This document shows positions 17,969-24,863 of a stretch of DNA of 64,000 bases, one piece after another. The stretch is from Sanguibacter keddieii DSM 10542. GTDB taxonomy: Bacteria; Actinomycetota; Actinomycetes; Actinomycetales; Cellulomonadaceae. The number at the start of each line of letters is the position of its first letter. The stretch's first letter is position 1. The stretch is taken from assembly GCF_000024925.1 (NCBI RefSeq), contig NC_013521.1, positions 1,240,001 to 1,304,000 on the forward strand, read 5' to 3'. The notes beneath the pieces were generated by a model. That model had not been told where the DNA came from. It worked only from the letters and a program-made list of their open reading frames with translations, and searched no databases. Made by a program: the position numbers and the translations under genes.

Positions 17969-19093
17969 ATGAGTTCCACGCTCGACCACACGTCCGACGC
18001 CGCAGCCCGCGCCGCGTCGTTCGACATCCGCCCCTCCGACGCCCCGCTGCCCGACGCGGAGCGCGAGGCGCTCCTCGCCGAGCCGAAGTTCGGCACCGTC
18101 TTCTCCGACCACATGGCCAGGGTCACCTGGACCGCCGGGACGGGGTGGGCCGACCACCGCGTCGAGAAGTACGGCCCCCTCCAGATGGACCCTGCGAGCG
18201 CCGTCCTCCACTACGCGCAGGAGATCTTCGAGGGCCTCAAGGCCTACCGTCACGCCGACGGGTCGGTCTGGACCTTCCGCCCCGAGGCCAACGCGGCCCG
18301 CTTCGCACGGTCCGCGCGCCGCCTCGCGCTGCCCGAGCTCCCCGAGGAGGACTTCCTCGGTGCGATCACCGCGCTGGTGCGCGCCGACGCCGCCTGGGTG
18401 CCCTCGGGCGCCGAGGCCAGCCTCTACCTGCGTCCGTTCATGTACGGCTCCGAGGCGTTCCTCGGCGTCCGGCCGTCGCTCGAGGCCGAGTTCCTCGTCA
18501 TCGCGTCCCCGGTCGGCCCGTACTTCGCGGGCGGCGTGAAGCCCGTGTCGATCTGGGTCTCCCAGGACATGCACCGCGCAGGGGCCGGCGGCACCGGCGA
18601 CGCCAAGTGCGGCGGCAACTACGCGGCGAGCCTCAAGCCGCAGATCGAGGCCTTCGAGCACGGCTTCGAGCAGGTGCTCTTCCTCGACGCGTCGACCAAC
18701 ACGGCCATCGAGGAGCTCGGCGGCATGAACGTGTTCTTCGTCCGCGCCGACGGCTCGGTCGAGACCCCGGAGCTCTCCGGCTCGATCCTCGAGGGCGTCA
18801 CGCGCATGTCGATCATCCAGCTGCTCAAGGACCGTGGGCACGAGGTCGTCGAGCGTCGCATCCTGCTCACCGAGGTCCAGGAGGGTCTGGCCGACGGCTC
18901 GATCGTGGAGGCCTTCGCGTGCGGGACCGCGGCTGTCGTCACGCCGATCGGTCGCCTGGCCGGCACCGAGTTCGACGCGACCATCTCGGGCGGCGGCCCG
19001 GGGGAGCTCACGCTGTCGATCCGTGACGAGCTCACCGGCATCCAGACCGGACGGGTCGCCGACCCGCACGGGTGGATGACCCGCCTCGTCTGA
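17969..19093 (+). CDS. ilvE: Branched-chain amino acid aminotransferase
   Basis: The 374-residue fold-type IV PLP enzyme catalyses the final transamination to valine, leucine and isoleucine. LHYAQEIFEGLKAYR, the GGTGDAKCGGNYAASL segment with the PLP lysine at residue 213, and the EELGGMNVFFV and ACGTAAVVTPIG motifs are all class-typical. Length fits the long bacterial BCAT form. ATG 17969 follows GTGAAAGG at a normal spacing. The strong hairpin just upstream leaves its promoter unclear. A terminator follows the gene. Confidence 0.96.
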   Translation: MSSTLDHTSDAAARAASFDIRPSDAPLPDAEREALLAEPKFGTVFSDHMARVTWTAGTGWADHRVEKYGPLQMDPASAVLHYAQEIFEGLKAYRHADGSVWTFRPEANAARFARSARRLALPELPEEDFLGAITALVRADAAWVPSGAEASLYLRPFMYGSEAFLGVRPSLEAEFLVIASPVGPYFAGGVKPVSIWVSQDMHRAGAGGTGDAKCGGNYAASLKPQIEAFEHGFEQVLFLDASTNTAIEELGGMNVFFVRADGSVETPELSGSILEGVTRMSIIQLLKDRGHEVVERRILLTEVQEGLADGSIVEAFACGTAAVVTPIGRLAGTEFDATISGGGPGELTLSIRDELTGIQTGRVADPHGWMTRLV

Positions 19094-19119
19094 GCGGTCC
19101 GGCACCTCGACCAGGCATC

Positions 19120-19151
19120 CTGCCCGGTGACGCGCGAGCGTCGCCGGGCAG
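19120..19151 (+). terminator. Terminator after ilvE
   Basis: A 14-bp stem (19120-19133 with 19138-19151, one wobble) with a GCGA tetraloop lies 27 bases after the ilvE stop. Confidence 0.75.
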
Positions 19152-19212
19152 CGTGCTGTCCGGGTGCTCGGTGCGGGACGTCGGGTGCCGCGGCCGCACC
19201 GCGGACACAGAG

Positions 19213-19240
19213 TTGACTCCGGGCGCAGACGTGGCATCAT
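19213..19240 (+). promoter_or_regulatory. Promoter of the cimA leader
   Basis: TTGACT (19213-19218) and CATCAT (19235-19240) are 16 bases apart. The -10 element ends 7 bases before the leader-peptide GTG at 19248, so the leader peptide is probably leaderless. Confidence 0.6.
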
Positions 19241-19247
19241 GTGAGGC

Positions 19248-19286
19248 GTGACACACCACGTCAGCACTGCGCTCCTCATCGTGTAG
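19248..19286 (+). CDS. cimA attenuator leader peptide
   Basis: A 12-codon frame, GTG to TAG, encodes MTHHVSTALLIV. It ends in L-L-I-V immediately before the stop and has another Val at position 5, as expected for a leader that senses branched-chain aminoacyl-tRNAs. A 10-bp hairpin begins at the last base of the stop codon and a T-run terminator follows, 99 bases before cimA. The layout parallels the ilvBNC leader but the sequences are unrelated apart from residue content. Confidence 0.82.
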   Translation: MTHHVSTALLIV

Positions 19287-19314
19287 CGCGTCCGGTTCCT
19301 TCCTCCGGACGCGC
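19286..19314 (+). promoter_or_regulatory. Leader hairpin 1 of the cimA attenuator
   Basis: A perfect 10-bp stem (19286-19295 with 19305-19314) starts at the leader stop codon and ends 2 bases before the terminator. A ribosome stalled on the L-L-I-V codons would cover its left arm. Confidence 0.6.
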
Positions 19315-19316
19315 AG

Positions 19317-19342
19317 ACCTCCCGTACCCCGGGGGGTTTTTT
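19317..19342 (+). terminator. cimA attenuator terminator
   Basis: ACCTCCC (19317-19323) pairs with GGGGGGT (19331-19337), with one G-U pair, and six T follow (19337-19342). It is one of only two such T-runs after hairpins in the window, the other being the ilvBNC attenuator. Confidence 0.8.
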
Positions 19343-19440
19343 GTTTGTCCGGCACACCCCGCCGGGCAGCGAGCGCGGCGGAGGGGAGGGGCACCATCTT
19401 CACAGCACGAGAACTGTCTCCCCCAGAGAAGAGCCGACGA

Positions 19441-21030
19441 GTGACCTTCCACGTGTACGACACCACCCTGCGCGACGGCGCCCAGCAGGAGGGCATGAAC
19501 CTCACTGTCTCGGACAAGCTGGCGATCGCGCCCCTGCTCGACGAGCTCGGGGTGGGGTTCATCGAGGGTGGGTGGCCCGGTGCGGTCCCCAAGGACACCG
19601 ACTTCTTCGCGCGGGCCCAGAAGGAGCTGACGCTCCGCAACGCCGTGCTCGCAGCCTTCGGCGCGACCCGCAAGGTGGGCCTGCGGGCCAGCGAGGACCC
19701 GCAGGTGCTCGCGCTGCTCGCCTCGCAGGCACCCGTCATCACCCTCGTGTCGAAGTTCGACGTCCGGCACGTCGAGCGGGCGCTGCGCACGACGCCCGAG
19801 GAGAACCTCGCGATGATCACCGACACGGTGTCGTTCCTCGTCGCCGAGGGCCGGCGCGTGGTCGTCGACGCGGAGCACTTCTTCGACGGCTACCGGTACG
19901 ACCCCGAGTACTCGCGCCGTGCCGCGCTGACGGCCTTCGAGGCCGGCGCCGAGGTCGTCGCGCTCTGCGACACGAACGGCGGGATGCTCCCCCACTGGGT
20001 GGGCGAGATCGTCGCGGAGGTCCGCGAGACCGTCGGTGAGGGGCCGGTCCTCGGGATGCACGCCCACAACGACACCGGCTGCGCCGTCGCGAACTCGCTC
20101 GCTGCGGTCGACGCGGGAGCGTCGCACGTCCAGGGCACCGTCAACGGCTACGGGGAGCGCACCGGCAACGCCGACCTCATCACCGTGGTCGCGAACCTCG
20201 AGCTCAAGGGCGGACGCACGCTCCTCGCCGGTGACGGTCTCGCCGAGTCCAGCAGGCTCGCGCACGCCATCAGCGAGATCACCAACATCTCGCCCTACGC
20301 CCGCCAGCCCTACGTCGGGGCGAGCGCCTTCGCGCACAAGGCCGGCCTGCACGCGAGCGCCATCAAGGTCGACCCCGACCTGTACCAGCACATCGACCCG
20401 ACGCTCGTCGGCAACGACATGCGCATGCTCATCTCCGAGATGGCCGGGCGCGCCTCGATCGAGCTCAAGGGCAAAGAGCTCGGCTTCGACCTCGCCGGGC
20501 AGGGCGAGGTGCTCACGCGGGTGACCACCCGCGTCAAGGAGGCGGAGGCCAACGGCTACACCTACGACGCGGCCGACGCGTCCTTCGAGCTGCTGCTCAC
20601 CGAGGAGGTCCGAGGGGAGCGCCCGCAGTACTTCACGGTCGAGAGCTGGCGGACCATCGTGGAGCGCACCGGGAGCCGGGGGACGGTCCCGACGGCCGAG
20701 GCGACCGTCAAGCTGCACGCCGGCGGCGAGCGCCACGTGGTCACGGGGGAGGGCAACGGGCCGGTCAACGCCCTCGACCACGCGCTGCGCCTCGCGCTCG
20801 CGACCGTGTACCCCGAGATCGCGCACTTCGAGCTCATCGACTTCAAGGTGCGCATCCTCGACCAGATGCACGGCACGGACGCCGTGACCCGCGTGCTCAT
20901 CGAGACGACGGACGGCCAGAAGAGCTGGTCGACGGTGGGCGTCGGCGCGAACCTCCTCGAGGCCTCCTGGGAGGCGCTGACCGACTCGGCGATCTACGGC
21001 CTCGTCCACGCCGGCGTCGACCCTCGCTGA
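19441..21030 (+). CDS. cimA: Citramalate synthase
   Basis: The 529-residue DRE-TIM enzyme condenses pyruvate and acetyl-CoA to (R)-citramalate, the first step of threonine-independent isoleucine synthesis. VYDTTLRDGAQQEGMNL, GGWPGAVPKD, the metal-binding HAHNDTGCAVANS and NGYGERTGNADL motifs follow CimA rather than LeuA or homocitrate synthase, and the C-terminal LeuA dimer (allosteric) domain is present. The GTG at 19441 precedes the conserved VYDTTLRDG and is preceded by AGAGAAGAG; a start at 19345 would overlap the leader region. It lies beside ilvE and is preceded by an attenuator. LeuCD and LeuB in this window can carry citramalate to 2-oxobutyrate. Confidence 0.94.
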   Translation: MTFHVYDTTLRDGAQQEGMNLTVSDKLAIAPLLDELGVGFIEGGWPGAVPKDTDFFARAQKELTLRNAVLAAFGATRKVGLRASEDPQVLALLASQAPVITLVSKFDVRHVERALRTTPEENLAMITDTVSFLVAEGRRVVVDAEHFFDGYRYDPEYSRRAALTAFEAGAEVVALCDTNGGMLPHWVGEIVAEVRETVGEGPVLGMHAHNDTGCAVANSLAAVDAGASHVQGTVNGYGERTGNADLITVVANLELKGGRTLLAGDGLAESSRLAHAISEITNISPYARQPYVGASAFAHKAGLHASAIKVDPDLYQHIDPTLVGNDMRMLISEMAGRASIELKGKELGFDLAGQGEVLTRVTTRVKEAEANGYTYDAADASFELLLTEEVRGERPQYFTVESWRTIVERTGSRGTVPTAEATVKLHAGGERHVVTGEGNGPVNALDHALRLALATVYPEIAHFELIDFKVRILDQMHGTDAVTRVLIETTDGQKSWSTVGVGANLLEASWEALTDSAIYGLVHAGVDPR

Positions 21031-21083
21031 GCGGTCAGACCGGCCCGGAGCGGCTGGCTGGGGACCTGCGGCCGGGTTGGGCA

Positions 21084-21089
21084 TAGGCT
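21084..21089 (+). promoter_or_regulatory. -10 element of leaderless lipoate-ligase transcript
   Basis: TAGGCT lies 6 bases before GTG 21096. Confidence 0.6.
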
Positions 21090-21095
21090 GACGGT

Positions 21096-22145
21096 GTGAG
21101 AGGCGAATACAAGGTCCCAGGTGGCAAGCTCGTAGCGATCGACCTCGAGGTCGAGGAGGGTCGGCTGGCGCGCGTCGCGGTCAGCGGCGACTTCTTCCTC
21201 GAGCCCGACACGGCGCTCGCCGACATCGACCGAGCGCTCGAGGGCATGCCCGTCGACGCGTCGGTCGCGGCGCTCGCGGAGTCGATCACCCGCACGCTCG
21301 ACCCGACCGCGGTGCTCGTGGGCTTCAGCCCCGAGGCCGTGGCGATCGCGGCGCGCCGGGCGCTCGGCCGCGCGACCGGGTGGCACGACCACACCTTCGA
21401 GATCGTCCACGACGGCCCGCAGGCCCCCGAGATGCACATGGCGCTCGACCAGGCCATCTCCGAGTCGGTCGACGCCGGTCTGCGCCCGCCGACGCTGCGC
21501 ATCTGGGAGTGGGGCGCCCCCGCCGTCGTCATCGGCTCGTTCCAATCGCTCAAGAACGAGGTCGACCCCGAGGGTGCCGACAAGCACGGCATCACCGTCG
21601 TGCGTCGTGTGTCCGGCGGTGGCGCGATGTTCATCGAGCCCGGCAACACCATCACGTACTCGCTCACCGTCCCGAGCTCGCTCGTCGAGGGCCTGAGCTT
21701 CGAGAAGTCCTACGCCTTCCTCGACGACTGGGTGCTCGGTGCCCTCGCCGAGCTCGGCGTCGCCGCGACGTACCAGCCGCTCAACGACATCGCGTCGCCC
21801 GCCGGGAAGATCGCCGGTGCCGCGCAGAAGCGGTTCGTCGGGGGAGCGGTGCTCCACCACGTGACCATGGCCTACGACATCGACGCGGACAAGATGGTCG
21901 AGGTGCTGCGCATCGGTCGCGAGAAGATGAGCGACAAGGGCACCAAGAGCGCCAACAAGCGCGTCGACCCCGTGCGCTCCCAGACGGGCATGTCCCGCGC
22001 CGAGGTCATCGAGTCCTTCAAGGCGCACTTCCGCGGCCGCTACGAGACCGTCGAGGGCACCGTGACCGAGGCCGAGTGGGCCCGCGCCCGCGAGCTCGTC
22101 GAGACCAAGTTCTCGACCCCCGAGTGGACCGCCCGCGTCCCCTGA
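21096..22145 (+). CDS. lplA: Lipoate-protein ligase A family protein with accessory domain at the N-terminus
   Basis: Residues 1-90 (VPGGKLVAIDLEVEEGRLARVAVSGDFFLEP) resemble the small accessory domain found at the C-terminus of E. coli LplA or as separate LplB in archaea. Residues about 100-349 are the catalytic biotin/lipoate A/B ligase fold, with RRVSGGGAMFIEPGN, the NDI loop and KIAGAAQKR...GGAVLHH. The enzyme activates lipoate with ATP and attaches it to E2 or GcvH lysines. The order is reversed relative to E. coli LplA but still gives one polypeptide. It is monocistronic and leaderless, and ends before a large convergent terminator. Confidence 0.85.
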   Translation: MRGEYKVPGGKLVAIDLEVEEGRLARVAVSGDFFLEPDTALADIDRALEGMPVDASVAALAESITRTLDPTAVLVGFSPEAVAIAARRALGRATGWHDHTFEIVHDGPQAPEMHMALDQAISESVDAGLRPPTLRIWEWGAPAVVIGSFQSLKNEVDPEGADKHGITVVRRVSGGGAMFIEPGNTITYSLTVPSSLVEGLSFEKSYAFLDDWVLGALAELGVAATYQPLNDIASPAGKIAGAAQKRFVGGAVLHHVTMAYDIDADKMVEVLRIGREKMSDKGTKSANKRVDPVRSQTGMSRAEVIESFKAHFRGRYETVEGTVTEAEWARARELVETKFSTPEWTARVP

Positions 22146-22167
22146 CCGACCACCCGCCACGATGACC

Positions 22168-22215
22168 GGGGCGCGACGGCGAGGTACTCCCCGGAGTACC
22201 TCGCCGTCGCGCCCC
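22168..22215. terminator. Large convergent terminator hairpin
   Basis: A self-complementary stretch of 23 bases per arm (22168-22190 with 22193-22215) separates lplA from the converging membrane-protein gene. Its GCGCGACGGCGAGGTACTCC segment resembles intergenic sequence at 26931-26950. Confidence 0.85.
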
Positions 22216-22239
22216 GTCCCTCGTCGTGAGGGGTGGTGG

Positions 22240-22680
22240 TCAGGAGCGGCGGTCGATGACGGCGACCGACACGACGAGCAGGACGAGCTGGGTCCAGAGC
22301 AGGATCGCCATGACGGCGTCGACCGGGGCGCCGAGGCCGGTGGCGACCGCGGCGGCTCCGCAGAGGGGCAGCGCGGCCGTCCCGAGGATCGAGGTCGACC
22401 GGCGCCAGACGGAGCGGTCGCGCTCGTCGGCCAACCCGGCGGCGATGCGGTCGCCGGCCTTGGCCTTGTCTGGCCGGCGGAGCGCCCGCCAGATGGCGAG
22501 CAGGCCGAGGGCCGCCCCGACGGCACCGCCCTGGAGCACGCCCTTGGCCATGCTCTGCGCGGTGTCGGAGTCGTTCGATCGCAGGAGCATCCAGATCGAC
22601 ACGACGGCGACGATCGCACCGAGCGCGGCGAGGGAGAGGTACAGGGCCGTCTTGGATCGGGTGGTCTCAGGCGTCGACAT
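22240..22680 (-). CDS. Four-helix membrane protein paired with a small HTH regulator
   Basis: The 146-residue protein has four hydrophobic segments, near residues 11-32, 47-67, 90-110 and 118-140, with a basic loop (RRPDKAKAGDR) between the second and third. Family and function are not recognised. Its ATG lies 14 bases inside the end of the upstream HTH gene, so the two are translationally coupled. Similar HTH/membrane pairs occur widely in bacteria, where the membrane partner is suspected of sensing or modulating the regulator; that is inference. Confidence 0.7.
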   Translation of the reverse strand: MSTPETTRSKTALYLSLAALGAIVAVVSIWMLLRSNDSDTAQSMAKGVLQGGAVGAALGLLAIWRALRRPDKAKAGDRIAAGLADERDRSVWRRSTSILGTAALPLCGAAAVATGLGAPVDAVMAILLWTQLVLLVVSVAVIDRRS

Positions 22681-22861
22681 GGAAGATCTCCTCGACTGTC
22701 GTGGTGAAGTGGCGGGCGATGGCGATCGCGAGGGGGAGGGACGGGTCGTACTTCCCGGTCTCGATCGAGTTGATGGTCTGGCGCGAGACACCGAGCACGG
22801 TGCCGAGCGCGGCCTGGGACAGGCCGGCGGCCTCACGCAGGGCGCGGACGTCGTTGAGCAC
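22667..22861 (-). CDS. Small XRE/YgzD-type HTH transcriptional regulator
   Basis: The 64-residue protein is little more than an XRE helix-turn-helix: VRALREAAGLSQAALGTVLGVSRQTINSIETGKYDPSLPLAIAIARHF, ending TTVEEIFHVDA as in the YgzD/YozG group. GAGGAG lies 5 bases before the GTG start. It overlaps the downstream membrane-protein gene. Three copies of an inverted repeat GTCAAG-N4-CTTGAC lie 58-121 bases upstream and each includes a TTGACA-type -35 element on this strand, so autoregulation is likely. Confidence 0.85.
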   Translation of the reverse strand: MLNDVRALREAAGLSQAALGTVLGVSRQTINSIETGKYDPSLPLAIAIARHFTTTVEEIFHVDA

Positions 22862-22918
22862 GGATCTCCTCGGTGGTCTGGGCCGGGTCTGCTGGGTGCG
22901 TGCCGGCTCTGATCGACT

Positions 22919-22934
22919 GTCAAGGGTGCTTGAC
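22919..22934. promoter_or_regulatory. Operator copy 1 for the HTH/membrane pair
   Basis: A perfect inverted repeat GTCAAG-GGTG-CTTGAC. It is the exact reverse complement of copy 3. Confidence 0.6.
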
Positions 22935-22938
22935 TCAT

Positions 22939-22954
22939 GTCAAGCATGCTTGGC
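22939..22954. promoter_or_regulatory. Operator copy 2 for the HTH/membrane pair
   Basis: GTCAAGCATGCTTGGC matches the same consensus with one mismatch and has a perfect 12-bp palindromic core, CAAGCATGCTTG. Confidence 0.55.
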
Positions 22955-22966
22955 GCCCGAACGCGT

Positions 22967-22982
22967 GTCAAGCACCCTTGAC
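22967..22982. promoter_or_regulatory. Operator copy 3 for the HTH/membrane pair
   Basis: A perfect inverted repeat GTCAAG-CACC-CTTGAC. On the minus strand it overlaps TTGACA (22966-22971), which has CATGCT 17 bases downstream as a possible -10 element. Confidence 0.6.
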
Positions 22983-22995
22983 ATGCGGACGTGCG

Positions 22996-23031
22996 AGAGC
23001 CCCTGACGGTGGGGTCACCGTCAGGGGCTCT
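22996..23031. terminator. Terminator hairpin upstream of the operator region
   Basis: A perfect 16-bp stem (22996-23011 with 23016-23031) with a GGGT loop. It lies downstream of the 23153-23944 gene on the minus strand and insulates the HTH promoter from it. Confidence 0.75.
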
Positions 23032-23152
23032 GCGTGGTCCTGCGCTGGCGTCGGACCGGGGTCTACTTCCTGCCCTTCTCGACCCGCCAGAGGCGAGCCG
23101 ACCCGAGTCCGGCCTTACCGACAGGACGGCCAGCGGTCCTGCTGCTGCGAGG

Positions 23153-23944
23153 TCAGCGACCGGCGAGCATCTCCTCGACGGTCTCCCGCGGCTCGGTCAT
23201 CGCCACGAAGTCCACGCGGGTGTCCTCGAACTGCTCCTCGCCGTCCGTGAACATCTTCTCGGTGAGCGGGCCTGCGGCGTCCTCGTTGACGACGACGGTC
23301 ACCCACACCGCGTAGTCCGACGGGGCGTCCGCCGGGACGGTCTCGCGGACCGACGGGCTCGCGAGCGACGCGATGGTCAGCTCGACGAGGCGTCGCAGGT
23401 CCACCTGCGTCTGGGCGTCCGCGCCCGTCTCGCCGAGCAGCACGATCTCGGTGCGCAGGCGCTCGTTCTCCTCGTCCCACACGAACACGGCGGGCACCAG
23501 GCCCTCGCTCGGCTCAGGACCGCGCACCACGGGCGCCACCGGCGCCGCGACGGCCTTCGGGGCAGCCTTCGCGGGCTCCTCCTCGACGACGACGGGCAGC
23601 GGCTGCTCGACGACCGACAGCGGGATCGAGCGACCGAGGCGCTCCTGCAGGATCTCCACGTTGCGCTTGGCCAGCGGGCCCAGCGGGGTGGTCGCGTCGA
23701 CCTGGATCTGGACGCCCGCGCCCGAGGTGCCCTCGGGGATGCTGTGGCCGAAGTCGCCCGCCTGGACCGCGCGCACCACGGCGACGATCGCGTCGGACAG
23801 GGTGTCGGCGACCAGGCTCGCGTCCGGGCTGCTCGAGTCGAACGGCAGGTGCACGACGACGCTGTTCTCCTCGGCCGCCCACACCTCCGTGACACCAGGG
23901 GGCAGTGCAGCGGCAGCGGGCTTGCGGGAGAAGGGCATCTTCAT
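23153..23944 (-). CDS. Conserved hypothetical cytoplasmic protein
   Basis: The 263-residue protein has no signal peptide or membrane helix. It has two similar alpha/beta halves (VWAAEENSVVVHLPFDSS... and ...VFVWDEENERLRTEIVLLGE) joined by a Val/Pro/Ala-rich linker near residues 110-145. The internal similarity suggests a duplicated domain. I do not recognise a family or catalytic motif. TAAGGT lies 6 bases before ATG 23944, indicating a leaderless transcript. After the TGA the same frame stays open for 28 more codons (to about 23066), ending in a basic segment. Confidence 0.65.
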   Translation of the reverse strand: MKMPFSRKPAAAALPPGVTEVWAAEENSVVVHLPFDSSSPDASLVADTLSDAIVAVVRAVQAGDFGHSIPEGTSGAGVQIQVDATTPLGPLAKRNVEILQERLGRSIPLSVVEQPLPVVVEEEPAKAAPKAVAAPVAPVVRGPEPSEGLVPAVFVWDEENERLRTEIVLLGETGADAQTQVDLRRLVELTIASLASPSVRETVPADAPSDYAVWVTVVVNEDAAGPLTEKMFTDGEEQFEDTRVDFVAMTEPRETVEEMLAGR

Positions 23945-23950
23945 GCCCTG

Positions 23951-23956
23951 ACCTTA
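23951..23956 (-). promoter_or_regulatory. -10 element of leaderless transcript for the 23153-23944 gene
   Basis: TAAGGT on the minus strand ends 6 bases before ATG 23944. Confidence 0.55.
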
Positions 23957-23992
23957 TCCGGCCACGCCCGTCGGCTCAGCACCGGGGCGCCA

Positions 23993-24027
23993 GCTCTCAG
24001 CACCAGGGCGCGACTGCACGTGAGGTC
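23993..24027. repeat. Intergenic repeat, copy 1
   Basis: GCTCTCAGCACCAGGGCGCGAC and the following bases resemble 26916-26950 (GCTCTCATGCTCGTGGCGCGAC...). Both lie outside coding sequence at gene ends. The identity is partial and read by eye. Confidence 0.35.
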
Positions 24028-24838
24028 AGCGAGCCCCGAAGACCGCGGAGCCGACGCGCACGAGCGTCGCCCCCTCGGCGACGGCCCACTCGAGGTCCTG
24101 CGACATGCCCATCGACAGCTCGGTGGCAGCCGAGGTCCCCGGCGCCCCCGACCCGAGGACCTCGTCGCGGAGCTCACGCAGCCTCGCGAAGCCTGCGCGG
24201 ACCAGGCGCTCGTCCGACGACCGTGCCCCGATCGTCATGAACCCGGAGAGACGGAGACCGTCGACCTCGGCGACCGCGAGCGCGAGCTCGACCGCCGCCT
24301 CGGGGGAGACCCCGGCCTTGGACTCCTCGCCCGAGACGTTCACCTGCACGTAGACGTCGAGCGGGATGTCCGTGCTCCCGTCACCTGCCTCTGCGGCCGC
24401 TGTGAGCACCCGGCTGCCGATCTTCTCGGCGAGGGCGATGGAGTCGACGGTCTCGACGCAGGCCTGGCGGTGCTGGGCGAGCGCGCGCAGGGCGTGGTTG
24501 ACCTTGTTGGACTGCAGGGCGCCGATGAGGTGCACGGTCAGGGCGAGGTCTGCCAGCGCCGGTGCCTTCGCGGTGAGCTCCTGCACCCGGTTCTCGCCGA
24601 CGAGGACCTCGCCGGGGCGGCCTGCTGCGCGGTCGGCGAGCACGGCGGCGCGGACGTCGTCGGCGTCCTGCGTCTTGGTGGCGAGCAGCAGCCGGACCTT
24701 GTCGTCGCTGCCGTCGCTGCCGTCGCGGTCGTCGCGCCCGGCGGAGGTGCGTGCTCGCTCGATGCGGTCGTGCACGCGGGCGAGTGCGTCTGCGAAGGAC
24801 GGCGTGGGCGTCGGGTCGCTCGGGGCGGTCGGGGGCAT
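24026..24838 (-). CDS. YggS/PROSC family pyridoxal phosphate-binding protein
   Basis: The 270-residue single-domain fold-type III PLP protein helps maintain PLP homeostasis rather than catalysing a known reaction. The PLP-lysine motif LLLATKTQ, VGENRVQEL, HLIGALQSNKVN, SGFMTIGA and LSMGMSQDLEWAVAEGATLVRVGSAVFG are all family signatures. I choose ATG 24838, which has TACGAT 7 bases upstream; the ATG at 24847 lies inside that -10 element. An Asp/Ser-rich insertion (GRDDRDGSDGSDD) precedes the first beta strand. In other actinobacteria yggS sits in the ftsZ-sepF cluster, so this location is different. Confidence 0.9.
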   Translation of the reverse strand: MPPTAPSDPTPTPSFADALARVHDRIERARTSAGRDDRDGSDGSDDKVRLLLATKTQDADDVRAAVLADRAAGRPGEVLVGENRVQELTAKAPALADLALTVHLIGALQSNKVNHALRALAQHRQACVETVDSIALAEKIGSRVLTAAAEAGDGSTDIPLDVYVQVNVSGEESKAGVSPEAAVELALAVAEVDGLRLSGFMTIGARSSDERLVRAGFARLRELRDEVLGSGAPGTSAATELSMGMSQDLEWAVAEGATLVRVGSAVFGAR

Positions 24839-24845
24839 GGACAGC

Positions 24846-24851
24846 ATCGTA
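24846..24851 (-). promoter_or_regulatory. -10 element of leaderless yggS transcript
   Basis: TACGAT on the minus strand ends 7 bases before ATG 24838. Confidence 0.5.
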
Positions 24852-24863
24852 GTTCTCACGTTC

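Noticed and set aside
23034-23315. A 93-codon plus-strand frame next to the HTH operators
   Set aside because: It overlaps the end of the opposite-strand gene and has no start signal or domain-like composition.
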